Position numbers and translations under genes: made by a program
In this document: positions 26,724 through 33,865 of the stretch, in pieces
Numbering within the stretch: position 1 is the first letter of the stretch
Layout of the letters: every line of letters begins with the position of its first letter
Notes under the pieces: generated by a model
The model's database searches: none
What the model saw: the letters and a program-made list of their open reading frames with translations, nothing else
What the model was told of the DNA's origin: nothing
Assembly (NCBI GenBank): GCA_014192545.1
Contig: BJHL01000002.1
Coordinates: forward strand, 665,848-729,847
Direction: 5' to 3'
Length of the DNA stretch: 64,000 bases
From: Phycisphaerae bacterium
GTDB lineage: Bacteria > Planctomycetota > Phycisphaerae > Phycisphaerales > UBA1924

Positions 26724-28967
26724 ATGGCCCAGACGACCGATCAACGTCGCCAACCCCTTTTCACTGGTCTGCTTGCTGCTCTGGCACTGTTTGCGGCAGC
26801 TGGTACCACCGTCAACCTGGCGGTTGCTCAGCCCGCAGACGACGCAGCGGCAACCAAGCCCGCGACTGACAAGGATTTGGCAGATGACTTTGTGCACTAC
26901 ATCCTGACGTCCAACAACCAGATGGCAGTCAGCACGGGTGCCGAGTTGCTTGGTCGCAACTTAAAGCCCGCTGAGTTTGCGACGCTGGTTGAAAGCATCG
27001 ATGCGCAACGCTTCACGGGTGCGGTGCAGCGTGGGAGCCGAAGTGCCGCCGAAGACCTTCGGGCATTGAGCGGCGCGCTCGACAAGGCCTATCAGAACGG
27101 CCTGCTCGCTCGCGCTCGCGATCCGGAGATGATCGCTCGCAACATCAAGAATTTGACGGGCGGCCAGCGTGCTCGCCTGCTCGCTCGCGAGGGCCTCAAG
27201 CAGGCTGGCGAATACGCCTTGGTGCAGTTGCTCGACGCTTACGTTCAAAATGACAACAGCGAACTTTCGGTCGCCGCTCAGGGTGTGATGATCGACATGG
27301 GTCGTCAATCGATTGTTCCGCTGACAACGGCGCTGCCCAAGCTCAACGGACTGAACCAAGAAAAGGTCGCTCGCTTGCTTGGGCTGATCCCATATAAGCA
27401 GAGCCTGCCCTTCTTGACTGATCTTGCGGCGACGACCAGCAACACCGCCGTTCGTGCGGCTGCTGAGCAATCCATCGCTCGCCTTGGCGGCCAACCCGGC
27501 AGCGCGGCGGAGCAGTACCGTGGTCTTGCCGAAGCCTATTACGACGAGAACAGCAACGTCACCAGCTTCCCGGGCGAAGAGCATCAGCTCTTGTGGAACT
27601 ACGACCCGCAGACGGGCCTCACGATGCGTGAGATTCGCACGCCGGTCTTCCATGAAGCGATGGCGATGAAGCTGCTCGAGCGCGCCATGCAACTCGAAAC
27701 CGGCAGCGGCAGCATCAACGCTGACACGCTGGCTCTGTGGGTGTCGAGCAACTACTCACGCGAGTTTGACACGCCTGAGGGTTACGCCAACCCAGCCTAC
27801 CCCACTGCTGCGGCAGCGGAAGAAGGCGCATCGGCCCGTCGCGGCGCTCAGTACTTTGGCGTAGCGAGCGGCAGTGACGTTGCCCAGCGCGTGCTCGCCC
27901 GTGCGATTGATCGCAAAGACACCCAGCTCGCCCGCGCGGCCCTCGCTGCGGTTGAGCAGATTGCTGGCAACAAGGCTGTGAGTGATCAAGCTGGCGTTCG
28001 CAGCCCGCTCTCCAACGCGTTGCTCTACCCCAACCGCCGGGTGCAGCTCGATGCCGCGTTGGCAATCGCCGCGACGCAGCCCAACCAGACGTTCGGCGGC
28101 TCCGAACGCGTGATCCCCACGCTGGCAAGTGCTGTCAAGGGCTCGCCCGACCAGTTCGCAGTGGTTCTGACCACCGACATCGAACGCTACCAAGTGCTTC
28201 GCACGATTCTTGAGAAGAACGGCTTCACGGTTCTGCCCCAAGGCGCGTCGTTTACTGAACTCGCTGGCCCCATTGCCGAGGCTCCGTCGGTTGACCTCGT
28301 CGTTCTCGCCGGTTTCACCGGTGACAGCGGCTCGGTTCTCAAGACCGAAAGCCAAAGCGGCCTCAAGACCGCTGCCAGCCCGGTGCTCATCATGACGACG
28401 CCCGAAGTTGTCATTGAGCAAAGCCGAGCATTCCAAGCGGACAATCGCGTTGCGGTTCGTCCGATGGGCACGGGCGAAGAAGCCATCGTGAACACCGTCA
28501 ACGACCTGATTCAGAACGCTGCTGGCGGCCCGATGACGGCGGATGAAGCACTTGCTTACGCCGACCGCTCGCTCAACGCATTGCGTGACTTGGCTGTGAG
28601 CAACAACACGGTCCTGCCTGTGAAGGACTCGGCCAGCACGCTGGTTGCTTTGCTGCCCAGCAGCACGGCTGAACGCCGCTCGCAGCTTGCCGAAGTGCTG
28701 GGTCGCATCGCCGATGAACGCGCTCAGCGTTCACTGGTTGACGAAGCTATCGAAAGCACGGACGACGCTGATCGTGCGATGCTGCTGACGGCAGCTGGCG
28801 AAAGTGCCAAGCGTTTCGGCAACCTGCTCTCAACCTCGCAGGTTGAACAAGTGCTGGAACTGGCGACCAACCCTGACGAGAAACTCGCAACGGCTGCGGC
28901 TGCCCTGCTGGGTGCACTCAACGTGCCCAACAAGGACCTGCTGCCGCTGGTGCTGGGTGAGAAGTAA
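26724..28967 (+). CDS. secreted HEAT-repeat protein with an embedded receiver-like domain
   Basis: The 747-residue protein has a Sec signal peptide (residues 1-35, ending LAVAQP). Helical HEAT-type repeats span about 45-470 (for example ARLLAREGLKQAGEYALVQL and VAQRVLARAIDRKDTQLAR) and return after about 640. Between them, residues about 477-600 follow the beta-alpha order of a response-regulator receiver: FAVVLTTDIERYQVLRTILE, DLVVLAGFTGD, SPVLIMTTPEVV and RVAVRPMGTGEEAIVNTVND. The phosphoacceptor Asp is absent, so it would be a pseudo-receiver, here outside the cytoplasm. The role is unknown; a scaffolding or binding function is the natural guess. A strong terminator follows. Confidence 0.75.
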   Translation: MAQTTDQRRQPLFTGLLAALALFAAAGTTVNLAVAQPADDAAATKPATDKDLADDFVHYILTSNNQMAVSTGAELLGRNLKPAEFATLVESIDAQRFTGAVQRGSRSAAEDLRALSGALDKAYQNGLLARARDPEMIARNIKNLTGGQRARLLAREGLKQAGEYALVQLLDAYVQNDNSELSVAAQGVMIDMGRQSIVPLTTALPKLNGLNQEKVARLLGLIPYKQSLPFLTDLAATTSNTAVRAAAEQSIARLGGQPGSAAEQYRGLAEAYYDENSNVTSFPGEEHQLLWNYDPQTGLTMREIRTPVFHEAMAMKLLERAMQLETGSGSINADTLALWVSSNYSREFDTPEGYANPAYPTAAAAEEGASARRGAQYFGVASGSDVAQRVLARAIDRKDTQLARAALAAVEQIAGNKAVSDQAGVRSPLSNALLYPNRRVQLDAALAIAATQPNQTFGGSERVIPTLASAVKGSPDQFAVVLTTDIERYQVLRTILEKNGFTVLPQGASFTELAGPIAEAPSVDLVVLAGFTGDSGSVLKTESQSGLKTAASPVLIMTTPEVVIEQSRAFQADNRVAVRPMGTGEEAIVNTVNDLIQNAAGGPMTADEALAYADRSLNALRDLAVSNNTVLPVKDSASTLVALLPSSTAERRSQLAEVLGRIADERAQRSLVDEAIESTDDADRAMLLTAAGESAKRFGNLLSTSQVEQVLELATNPDEKLATAAAALLGALNVPNKDLLPLVLGEK

Positions 28968-28997
28968 GCACTCGGGCCCGACGAGCTGAAAAGAAAC

Positions 28998-29027
28998 AAA
29001 CCCACGAACACGGTTCGTGGGTTTTTT
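28998..29027 (+). terminator. intrinsic terminator
   Basis: The stem ACCCACGAAC (29000-29009) pairs with GTTCGTGGGT (29013-29022) around a 3-base loop, extended by flanking A/T pairs and followed by a T-run. It lies 30 bp after the HEAT protein gene. The A-run on the other side also lets it act for the convergent gene at 29061. Confidence 0.9.
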
Positions 29028-29060
29028 GTTGTGGTTTTTGCGAAGCTCACTTCGTGAGGT

Positions 29061-29501
29061 TTACTTCGCGAGTTTGGCGACCAGCCGCCAGACATCGTGC
29101 GGCGTGAGATTGCGACCCGAGGAGGCATTGAACTCGCGTACGAGTTCGTCCATCTTGCTGGTATAGGGCAAGCTGTCGCGAGCACCGAGCGTGCCGACGA
29201 GTGTGATGATGCGATCTCGCAAGAACGCTTCTTCGTCGGCAGAAACTTTGATAGCGGGTGTGGGAGTCTTGCCGAGTTGCGGCAGCTTTTTTGCTTTTCG
29301 CAGATTGTGCAAGCGGTGCAGCACTTCTCGCTCGTCGCGCGGGTCGTTGGCGGCTCGCAGCGAAACAATCATCGCGGCAAATTCATCGGTATACGGCAAA
29401 TCATCCAGCCCGCGATTGGCGGCGACATACGCAGCGACAAGTCGGTCATCAGCCGGTGACAACTGCGAGGTTGGACCTAGATCAAAGAGCGTGTCGCTCA
29501 T
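29061..29501 (-). CDS. conserved hypothetical protein with an internal duplication
   Basis: The 146-residue protein is soluble and not recognised. It holds two copies of one helical unit: ADDRLVAAYVAANRGLDDLP followed by YTDEFAAMIVSLRA (about 17-51), and EEAFLRDRIITLVGTLGARD followed by SLPYTSKMDELVREFN (about 91-126). Each copy centres on LPYT-x(4)-E/D and ends in a helix with LHRLHNLRK or DVWRLVAKL. It starts 30 bp after the stop of the beta-propeller gene, so the two share a transcript. The repeated LPYT helix pair could be a small DNA- or protein-binding module; that is only a guess. Confidence 0.7.
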   Translation of the reverse strand: MSDTLFDLGPTSQLSPADDRLVAAYVAANRGLDDLPYTDEFAAMIVSLRAANDPRDEREVLHRLHNLRKAKKLPQLGKTPTPAIKVSADEEAFLRDRIITLVGTLGARDSLPYTSKMDELVREFNASSGRNLTPHDVWRLVAKLAK

Positions 29502-29531
29502 GCGTGCTTGTTCCTTTGCGAGCAGTCATGA

Positions 29532-30800
29532 TCACTCCCACTTGACACCCTTCCACTTCGCAACCCACAACTGGCTGCTGGCGCGTTGTTCGCCAATTGC
29601 CGGGCCTTGACGCTGGCTCGTCCACATGAGCCACTTGCCGTCGGGGCTGAACGCGGGAAGCACATCGGCTCCGGGTGCGTAGGAAATCCGAACGTGCTTG
29701 CTCGTCGCCGCAGATTGCTCGGACGTTGCGTCCGCGGGCAGAGCGGCGAGTTCTTTCCATGGAACGCTTGCCGCGAAAAGTTCGTAATTGGTGTGACCCG
29801 CTTCGCTGCTGGCGTACACGAGAAACTCACCGCTTGGGTGCCAGAATGGAGCCCAGTTCACGTGTTCGTTGCTCGTGATCTGCCATTCACGCTCGACGCC
29901 CACGGGGACATCGACGCCTCGGTCGTCTTTTTCAAACTTGAGCGTGGCGACGAAGAGTTGGAGCAGGTCATTGCCCTTGCGATCGCTGCGGAAGCAGATT
30001 GATTTGCCATCGGGCGAGAAGAATGGGCCGCCGTCGTATCCGGGAGCGACGATGATGGGGTGCTGCTTCCTGGTTTGCGTATCGTAGATGTAGATATTGG
30101 CGTCATGCTTGACGGGTGCGCCTTCGGGCGTTCCGGCGGGTGCGTCTTCGATGTGGGCGTAAAGCACAAACCTGCCAGTTGGGTCGTAGCTGCATTCGGC
30201 GTCGTAGTTCGCACGCTCGAACATCTTCTTGGGCTGGGCAAAATCTTCGCGAATATCGCTGAGTTTCATTTTGCCAGCTTCGCCGCTTGGTCCAACGGCT
30301 GCGAGTTGGCGCGTCACGATGTCCATTTCGCTGGGGAACATCCACACGTACTTGCGATTGCCGACTTGGAAACCGCTTTTGCTTTCGTCGCTGGGACGCA
30401 CCATGGTGCTGCCGAACATGACGACGGGGGAACGCGGGCTGAACCAGCCGCAGGTGTTCGCGCTGTCGGGCGGGCTGATGCGGACGACGGTTTCGAGACC
30501 GGTGGGCGTGCCGCTGCCGCAGCCGGCGATTTTCGCGACGTACATGCCGTAGAAGGGATCGGGTGCGTCTTCGCCAGCGGGCTTGGGCGTGGCTTGGAAA
30601 ACAATGAGGCCTTCGTCGCCGGTCATCCAGGCCCAGTCGGGCGCGAAGTAGGCTTCGCCCGCTTTGACAAAGTCGGTTGCGAAGGTGAGTTGCACGGGCT
30701 CATCGAAAAAGGCGAGTTCTTTCTCGCGCCAGTTGGCATCAACTGGAGCAGGTGCGGGCGGCTGGAGGGCGATGGCGGCCAGAGCGAGCAATGAAAGCAT
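29532..30800 (-). CDS. exported TolB-like (PD40) beta-propeller protein
   Basis: The product has 422 residues with a short signal peptide (MLSLLALAAIALQ). WD40-like PD40 blades recur: SYDPTGRFVLYAHIED, GPFFSPDGKSICFRSDRKGN, PFWHPSGEFLVYASSEAGHT and PAFSPDGKWLMWTSQRQG. These resemble the propeller of TolB and of peptidase-associated periplasmic proteins. The protein has no TolB N-terminal domain and no catalytic domain, so it is likely a periplasmic binding or scaffold protein. Two cysteines near the N-terminal third (CGSG, NTCGW) could pair. It leads the pair with the small duplicated-motif protein downstream. Confidence 0.8.
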   Translation of the reverse strand: MLSLLALAAIALQPPAPAPVDANWREKELAFFDEPVQLTFATDFVKAGEAYFAPDWAWMTGDEGLIVFQATPKPAGEDAPDPFYGMYVAKIAGCGSGTPTGLETVVRISPPDSANTCGWFSPRSPVVMFGSTMVRPSDESKSGFQVGNRKYVWMFPSEMDIVTRQLAAVGPSGEAGKMKLSDIREDFAQPKKMFERANYDAECSYDPTGRFVLYAHIEDAPAGTPEGAPVKHDANIYIYDTQTRKQHPIIVAPGYDGGPFFSPDGKSICFRSDRKGNDLLQLFVATLKFEKDDRGVDVPVGVEREWQITSNEHVNWAPFWHPSGEFLVYASSEAGHTNYELFAASVPWKELAALPADATSEQSAATSKHVRISYAPGADVLPAFSPDGKWLMWTSQRQGPAIGEQRASSQLWVAKWKGVKWE

Positions 30801-30850
30801 GAATGACTATATGGGCGGGATACTCGATGTCGTGGCGGTGTGACGGCTGC

Positions 30851-31840
30851 TCACGCACTCGCTCGCCGTAAGCGGTCGGTAATGGCTTGCCAGACGGCGA
30901 CATCTGGGCCGCCATCTGGCGGGGCGATGACAGCGATAAGGTCGCAGCGGCGGGCGTCGGCAGATCGCAAAGCGGCGTAAAGACCAGCCGCGTAACCGCG
31001 AGCGTCGAGGGGGAGCAATTCGAGATGGTGCGGCGGGGCAATAGCAACAGCAACGTGACTCATGACGACGGCGGATCGAACGCTGGAGAGCACTTTCGGC
31101 AAGTCGGCGAGAGAAACGAGTTGCGTGCGAGTCGCCGGGGCGTAGTGCTTTTCCAACAGGCCCGGGCTGTTCAACGTGCCTTCGTGTTTCAGGCCCGGGA
31201 CGAAATCTGCAACGGGCTGCTTGAGCACACTTGCGATCTGCTCGGCAGAAATCAGACCCGGTCGCAGCACACGCGGCGCGTGATCGGCATGATCGGCGAG
31301 ATCGGCGAGTAACAGCACAGTGCTTTCAATGCCTGCGGTACACGGGCCGCCGTCAAGGACGTAGACGGTGTCGTCGTCGAAAGCTTCACGCACGTGCTGG
31401 GCGCAGGTGGGACTGACGCCGCCCGACTTGTTCGCGCTGGGGCCAACAAGCGGCTTGCCGAAACTTCGCAGGAGTTCGAGTGTGAGCGGATGGTCGGGGC
31501 AGCGCACGGCAACGTTGGGGCTGTTGGCGGTCACGCTCGCAGGAACATTCGCGGCTTTGGGCAATACCAGCGAGAGTGGGCCGGGCCAGAAGGCGTCTGC
31601 GAGCAGTTGCGCTTCACGCGGCCAGTTGCTGGTTACGAGGCGTGCGTGCGCAGTATCTGCAACATGCACGATGAGCGGGTTGTTGCTGGGCCGACCCTTG
31701 GCCGCAAAAACGCGTGCGACGGCAGCTTCGCTCAATGCATCTGCACCCAAGCCGTACACGGTTTCCGTGGGGAACGCGACAAGTCGGCCTTCTCGCAGGC
31801 GTGTAACAGCTTCTTGCAACATGCTGGGGCCGTGGGCCAT
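30851..31840 (-). CDS. threonylcarbamoyl-AMP synthase, Sua5/YrdC family with Sua5 domain
   Basis: The enzyme makes threonylcarbamoyl-AMP from threonine, bicarbonate and ATP for t6A37 of ANN-decoding tRNAs. I use ATG 31840 (MAHGPSMLQEAVTRLREGRL), since upstream codons overlap the next gene. YrdC motifs are GRLVAFPTETVYGLGADA, AAKGRPSNNPLIVHV, VAVRCPDHPL and KPLVGPSANKSGGVSPT. Residues beyond about 205 form the Sua5 domain with PGLISAEQIASVL and SPGLLEKHYAPATRT. The total of 329 residues fits the long Sua5 form. The preceding membrane-protein gene ends 16 bp upstream, suggesting co-transcription. Confidence 0.93.
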   Translation of the reverse strand: MAHGPSMLQEAVTRLREGRLVAFPTETVYGLGADALSEAAVARVFAAKGRPSNNPLIVHVADTAHARLVTSNWPREAQLLADAFWPGPLSLVLPKAANVPASVTANSPNVAVRCPDHPLTLELLRSFGKPLVGPSANKSGGVSPTCAQHVREAFDDDTVYVLDGGPCTAGIESTVLLLADLADHADHAPRVLRPGLISAEQIASVLKQPVADFVPGLKHEGTLNSPGLLEKHYAPATRTQLVSLADLPKVLSSVRSAVVMSHVAVAIAPPHHLELLPLDARGYAAGLYAALRSADARRCDLIAVIAPPDGGPDVAVWQAITDRLRRASA

Positions 31841-31856
31841 GAGCGACAGTAGTGAT

Positions 31857-32381
31857 TCAAGGCCCGATGAGCAGCACGAAGGCGGCGAGCAGGAAAACGG
31901 CCAGCACGGCCGCGATGATCGCAAGGCCCTTGGCATCTTCGCTCCACTTTTGCGGCGCGGGCATGAGCGACAGCGTTGCGTCGATTCGTTTCTGGGCTTC
32001 GCGCGTGAACTTGCCGCCGGTGGGCAGAACTTCACCCCGGCGGGCTGCATCTTGCACGATAGCGATGATCAGATTGGCATCAAAAACCCGCAGACCCAAC
32101 TTGCGGGCTTGCCTGTGCAGCGCATCGCGTTTCTCGACCCGCAACAACGCAGCGGTGCCACCCTCGATGGATGCTGCGACGGTGGATGCGAAAACCAAGC
32201 GGGCATCGCCATCAAGCAGCGGTTGCCGGGGCACGCCCAGCGGGTCGTAGAGGTCGCTGCTGCCGTCAGATGGCGCAAGCCGAAGCGTGGACTGTGGGGT
32301 CGCACGATCACCCGGCCTTTGTCCCAACGGGCGAACAGGCGACGCGGCGGTCGGGGATGGGTCGTTCTTGACGAAAAGCAC
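31857..32381 (-). CDS. hypothetical protein with one C-terminal membrane helix
   Basis: The protein is not recognised. I start it at GTG 32381 (174 residues); a TTG at 32477 would add 32 residues rich in Ser/Cys that look non-coding. The body is polar with ARLVFASTVAASIEGGTAAL, DANLIIAIVQDAARRGEV and FTREAQKRIDATLSLM. The last 23 residues are hydrophobic (LAIIAAVLAVFLLAAFVLLI), a likely tail anchor with the bulk in the cytoplasm. It is read with the Sua5 gene 16 bp downstream. Short spacing is the only clue to its role. Confidence 0.55.
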   Translation of the reverse strand: MLFVKNDPSPTAASPVRPLGQRPGDRATPQSTLRLAPSDGSSDLYDPLGVPRQPLLDGDARLVFASTVAASIEGGTAALLRVEKRDALHRQARKLGLRVFDANLIIAIVQDAARRGEVLPTGGKFTREAQKRIDATLSLMPAPQKWSEDAKGLAIIAAVLAVFLLAAFVLLIGP

Positions 32382-32552
32382 GTGCAACGAATGTACCGCG
32401 CACGCGCGTATTCGCCAGCAAAACGACGACTCTAACTGAGAAGAACTCGTATTTTTGATGTCCACCCGCCGATACAAATGGAACTTTGGACTACGTTCGT
32501 TGTTACAATTATCCTGTGAGGGTTCCGTTACTTGCCGGCGGCTTATGAGACC

Positions 32553-33083
32553 ATGACCACGATGTCATCCAACACGCTGACCAACTCCACCGTCACGCCT
32601 CTTGCCTCGGCGGTCCCGCCCACTGGCGATGTGTGGGGAAATCTGGCGACAACGTTGTCCGTCGTGGCGGTTGTTGAACGAGCGCAGCAACTTTCTCGCA
32701 AAGGCAAGCTGCCCGGCTTTGCGAAGGTCAACGACACGTTCTCGTTTGCTGGGTTTGGTGAGCCGTTTGACTACACGGTGGTGGCGCGGGCGGCGGAGGG
32801 CGGCCTGAGCTTTCACGCAAAGATGCAGCAGAAGTTGCCGATCATTTTTGCCGTTGTGATCGCTGTGAGCGTGTGGCCCGGTTCGTGGCTGACAGATTCC
32901 ATGCTCCGTTCGTACTTTGAAAGTTACAACTTTTCGACGTGGTTCACGTATGCGTGGTACATACCGCTCACGGTGGTGCCGCTGCTGTGGATGATTCCGC
33001 GGATGCTTCGCAAGAGTCGGCAGGCGGCGTATGCACACACGTGCGAACAGATCGAAACGCTGCGGGCAGCGTTGAACCCGTAA
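32553..33083 (+). CDS. small membrane protein of unknown function, two transmembrane helices
   Basis: The 176-residue protein starts at ATG 32553 (MTTMSSN; an ATG at 32562 is also possible). Residues about 20-90 are soluble, including KGKLPGFAKVNDTFSFAGFG and FDYTVVARAAEGGLSFHAK. Two hydrophobic helices follow, IIFAVVIAVSVWPGSWL near 99-115 and WFTYAWYIPLTVVPLLWMI near 129-147, then a basic C-terminus (RMLRKSRQAAYAHTCEQIET). No catalytic motif is seen. The next gene begins 21 bp later on the same strand. The family is unknown to me. Confidence 0.65.
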   Translation: MTTMSSNTLTNSTVTPLASAVPPTGDVWGNLATTLSVVAVVERAQQLSRKGKLPGFAKVNDTFSFAGFGEPFDYTVVARAAEGGLSFHAKMQQKLPIIFAVVIAVSVWPGSWLTDSMLRSYFESYNFSTWFTYAWYIPLTVVPLLWMIPRMLRKSRQAAYAHTCEQIETLRAALNP

Positions 33084-33104
33084 GCCTCCTACAAAACCAG
33101 CGAG

Positions 33105-33815
33105 ATGTGGGACCCGCGAGCTATTCATCACGCGCTGGTTGAGGGCTTGTCGCTGCATGAGGCGGAGCTTGCGCGCGAGCAGGCGGTGCGGGGGCTTGAC
33201 GCGATGGACGAACTTGATGTGCATCCGCTGCTGGCTCATGGGCTCGCCGCGGCACACTGGGGCGTGCTGCGAGAAGTGCCGTATCCGGTGACGGCTGGTC
33301 TTGGCAGTGCGGGCAATCGTCCCAAGCATCGCGAGCGAGACCGCTGCGACCTTGTGCTTACGCCAGAGATCGGCATGACGCTCGCCGACCCGATTGCGAC
33401 GCTGCGCGAGCGCGATGCGTGGCAGGGCTCGCTCTTTGAACAGCACGCACAGACCGCCGCGCCGGCGAGATTCAGTTGCCCCCCCACTGACGCATTCTGG
33501 CTTGAGGTGAAAGTCGTCGGGCAGTTTGCCTTTGTGCATGGCGTGCCTGTGCCCAACTCGGCGTACGGCTCGCAGCTCACTGCGGCGTTCGCGGGTGATC
33601 TTTCAAAACTCGCTGCTGATGCTGAGGTGCGGCACGGTGCAGCATTGCTCGTGCTGTTCACGCAAGACCGCGAGGTTGCGCAACATGACGTCACCGTCGC
33701 CATGCATCGCGTGCTCGACAAGGGCTTTTCACTGCGAAATCCGATCATCGAGAGCTTCGCCATTGTTGATCGCATCGGCAACGCGTCTTGCACGCTGGCG
33801 ATGGTGCAGCCTTGA
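33105..33815 (+). CDS. hypothetical protein with a possible PD-(D/E)XK nuclease-like core
   Basis: The 236-residue protein is not recognised. It has a helical N-terminus, then LREVPYPV (E57), RCDLVLTP (D82) and FWLEVKVVGQF (E134, K136), followed by helices and LLVLFTQDREVA. An early Glu, an Asp in a hydrophobic strand and an E-x-K in the next strand are the layout of PD-(D/E)XK enzymes, although the 52-residue gap from D82 to E134 is long. It may be a nuclease-like fold or a coincidence. It follows the small membrane protein gene and converges with carB. Confidence 0.55.
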   Translation: MWDPRAIHHALVEGLSLHEAELAREQAVRGLDAMDELDVHPLLAHGLAAAHWGVLREVPYPVTAGLGSAGNRPKHRERDRCDLVLTPEIGMTLADPIATLRERDAWQGSLFEQHAQTAAPARFSCPPTDAFWLEVKVVGQFAFVHGVPVPNSAYGSQLTAAFAGDLSKLAADAEVRHGAALLVLFTQDREVAQHDVTVAMHRVLDKGFSLRNPIIESFAIVDRIGNASCTLAMVQP

Positions 33816-33865
33816 ACGAACCGCGACGGCTATCGCTTATGGCGTGTGCAAAAATCACGAACAGT

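Noticed and set aside
32486..32514. Sigma-70-like promoter (TTGGAC, 17 bp, TTATCC) before the small membrane gene at 32553
   Set aside because: The -10 match is poor and planctomycete promoter rules are not known well enough to support it.
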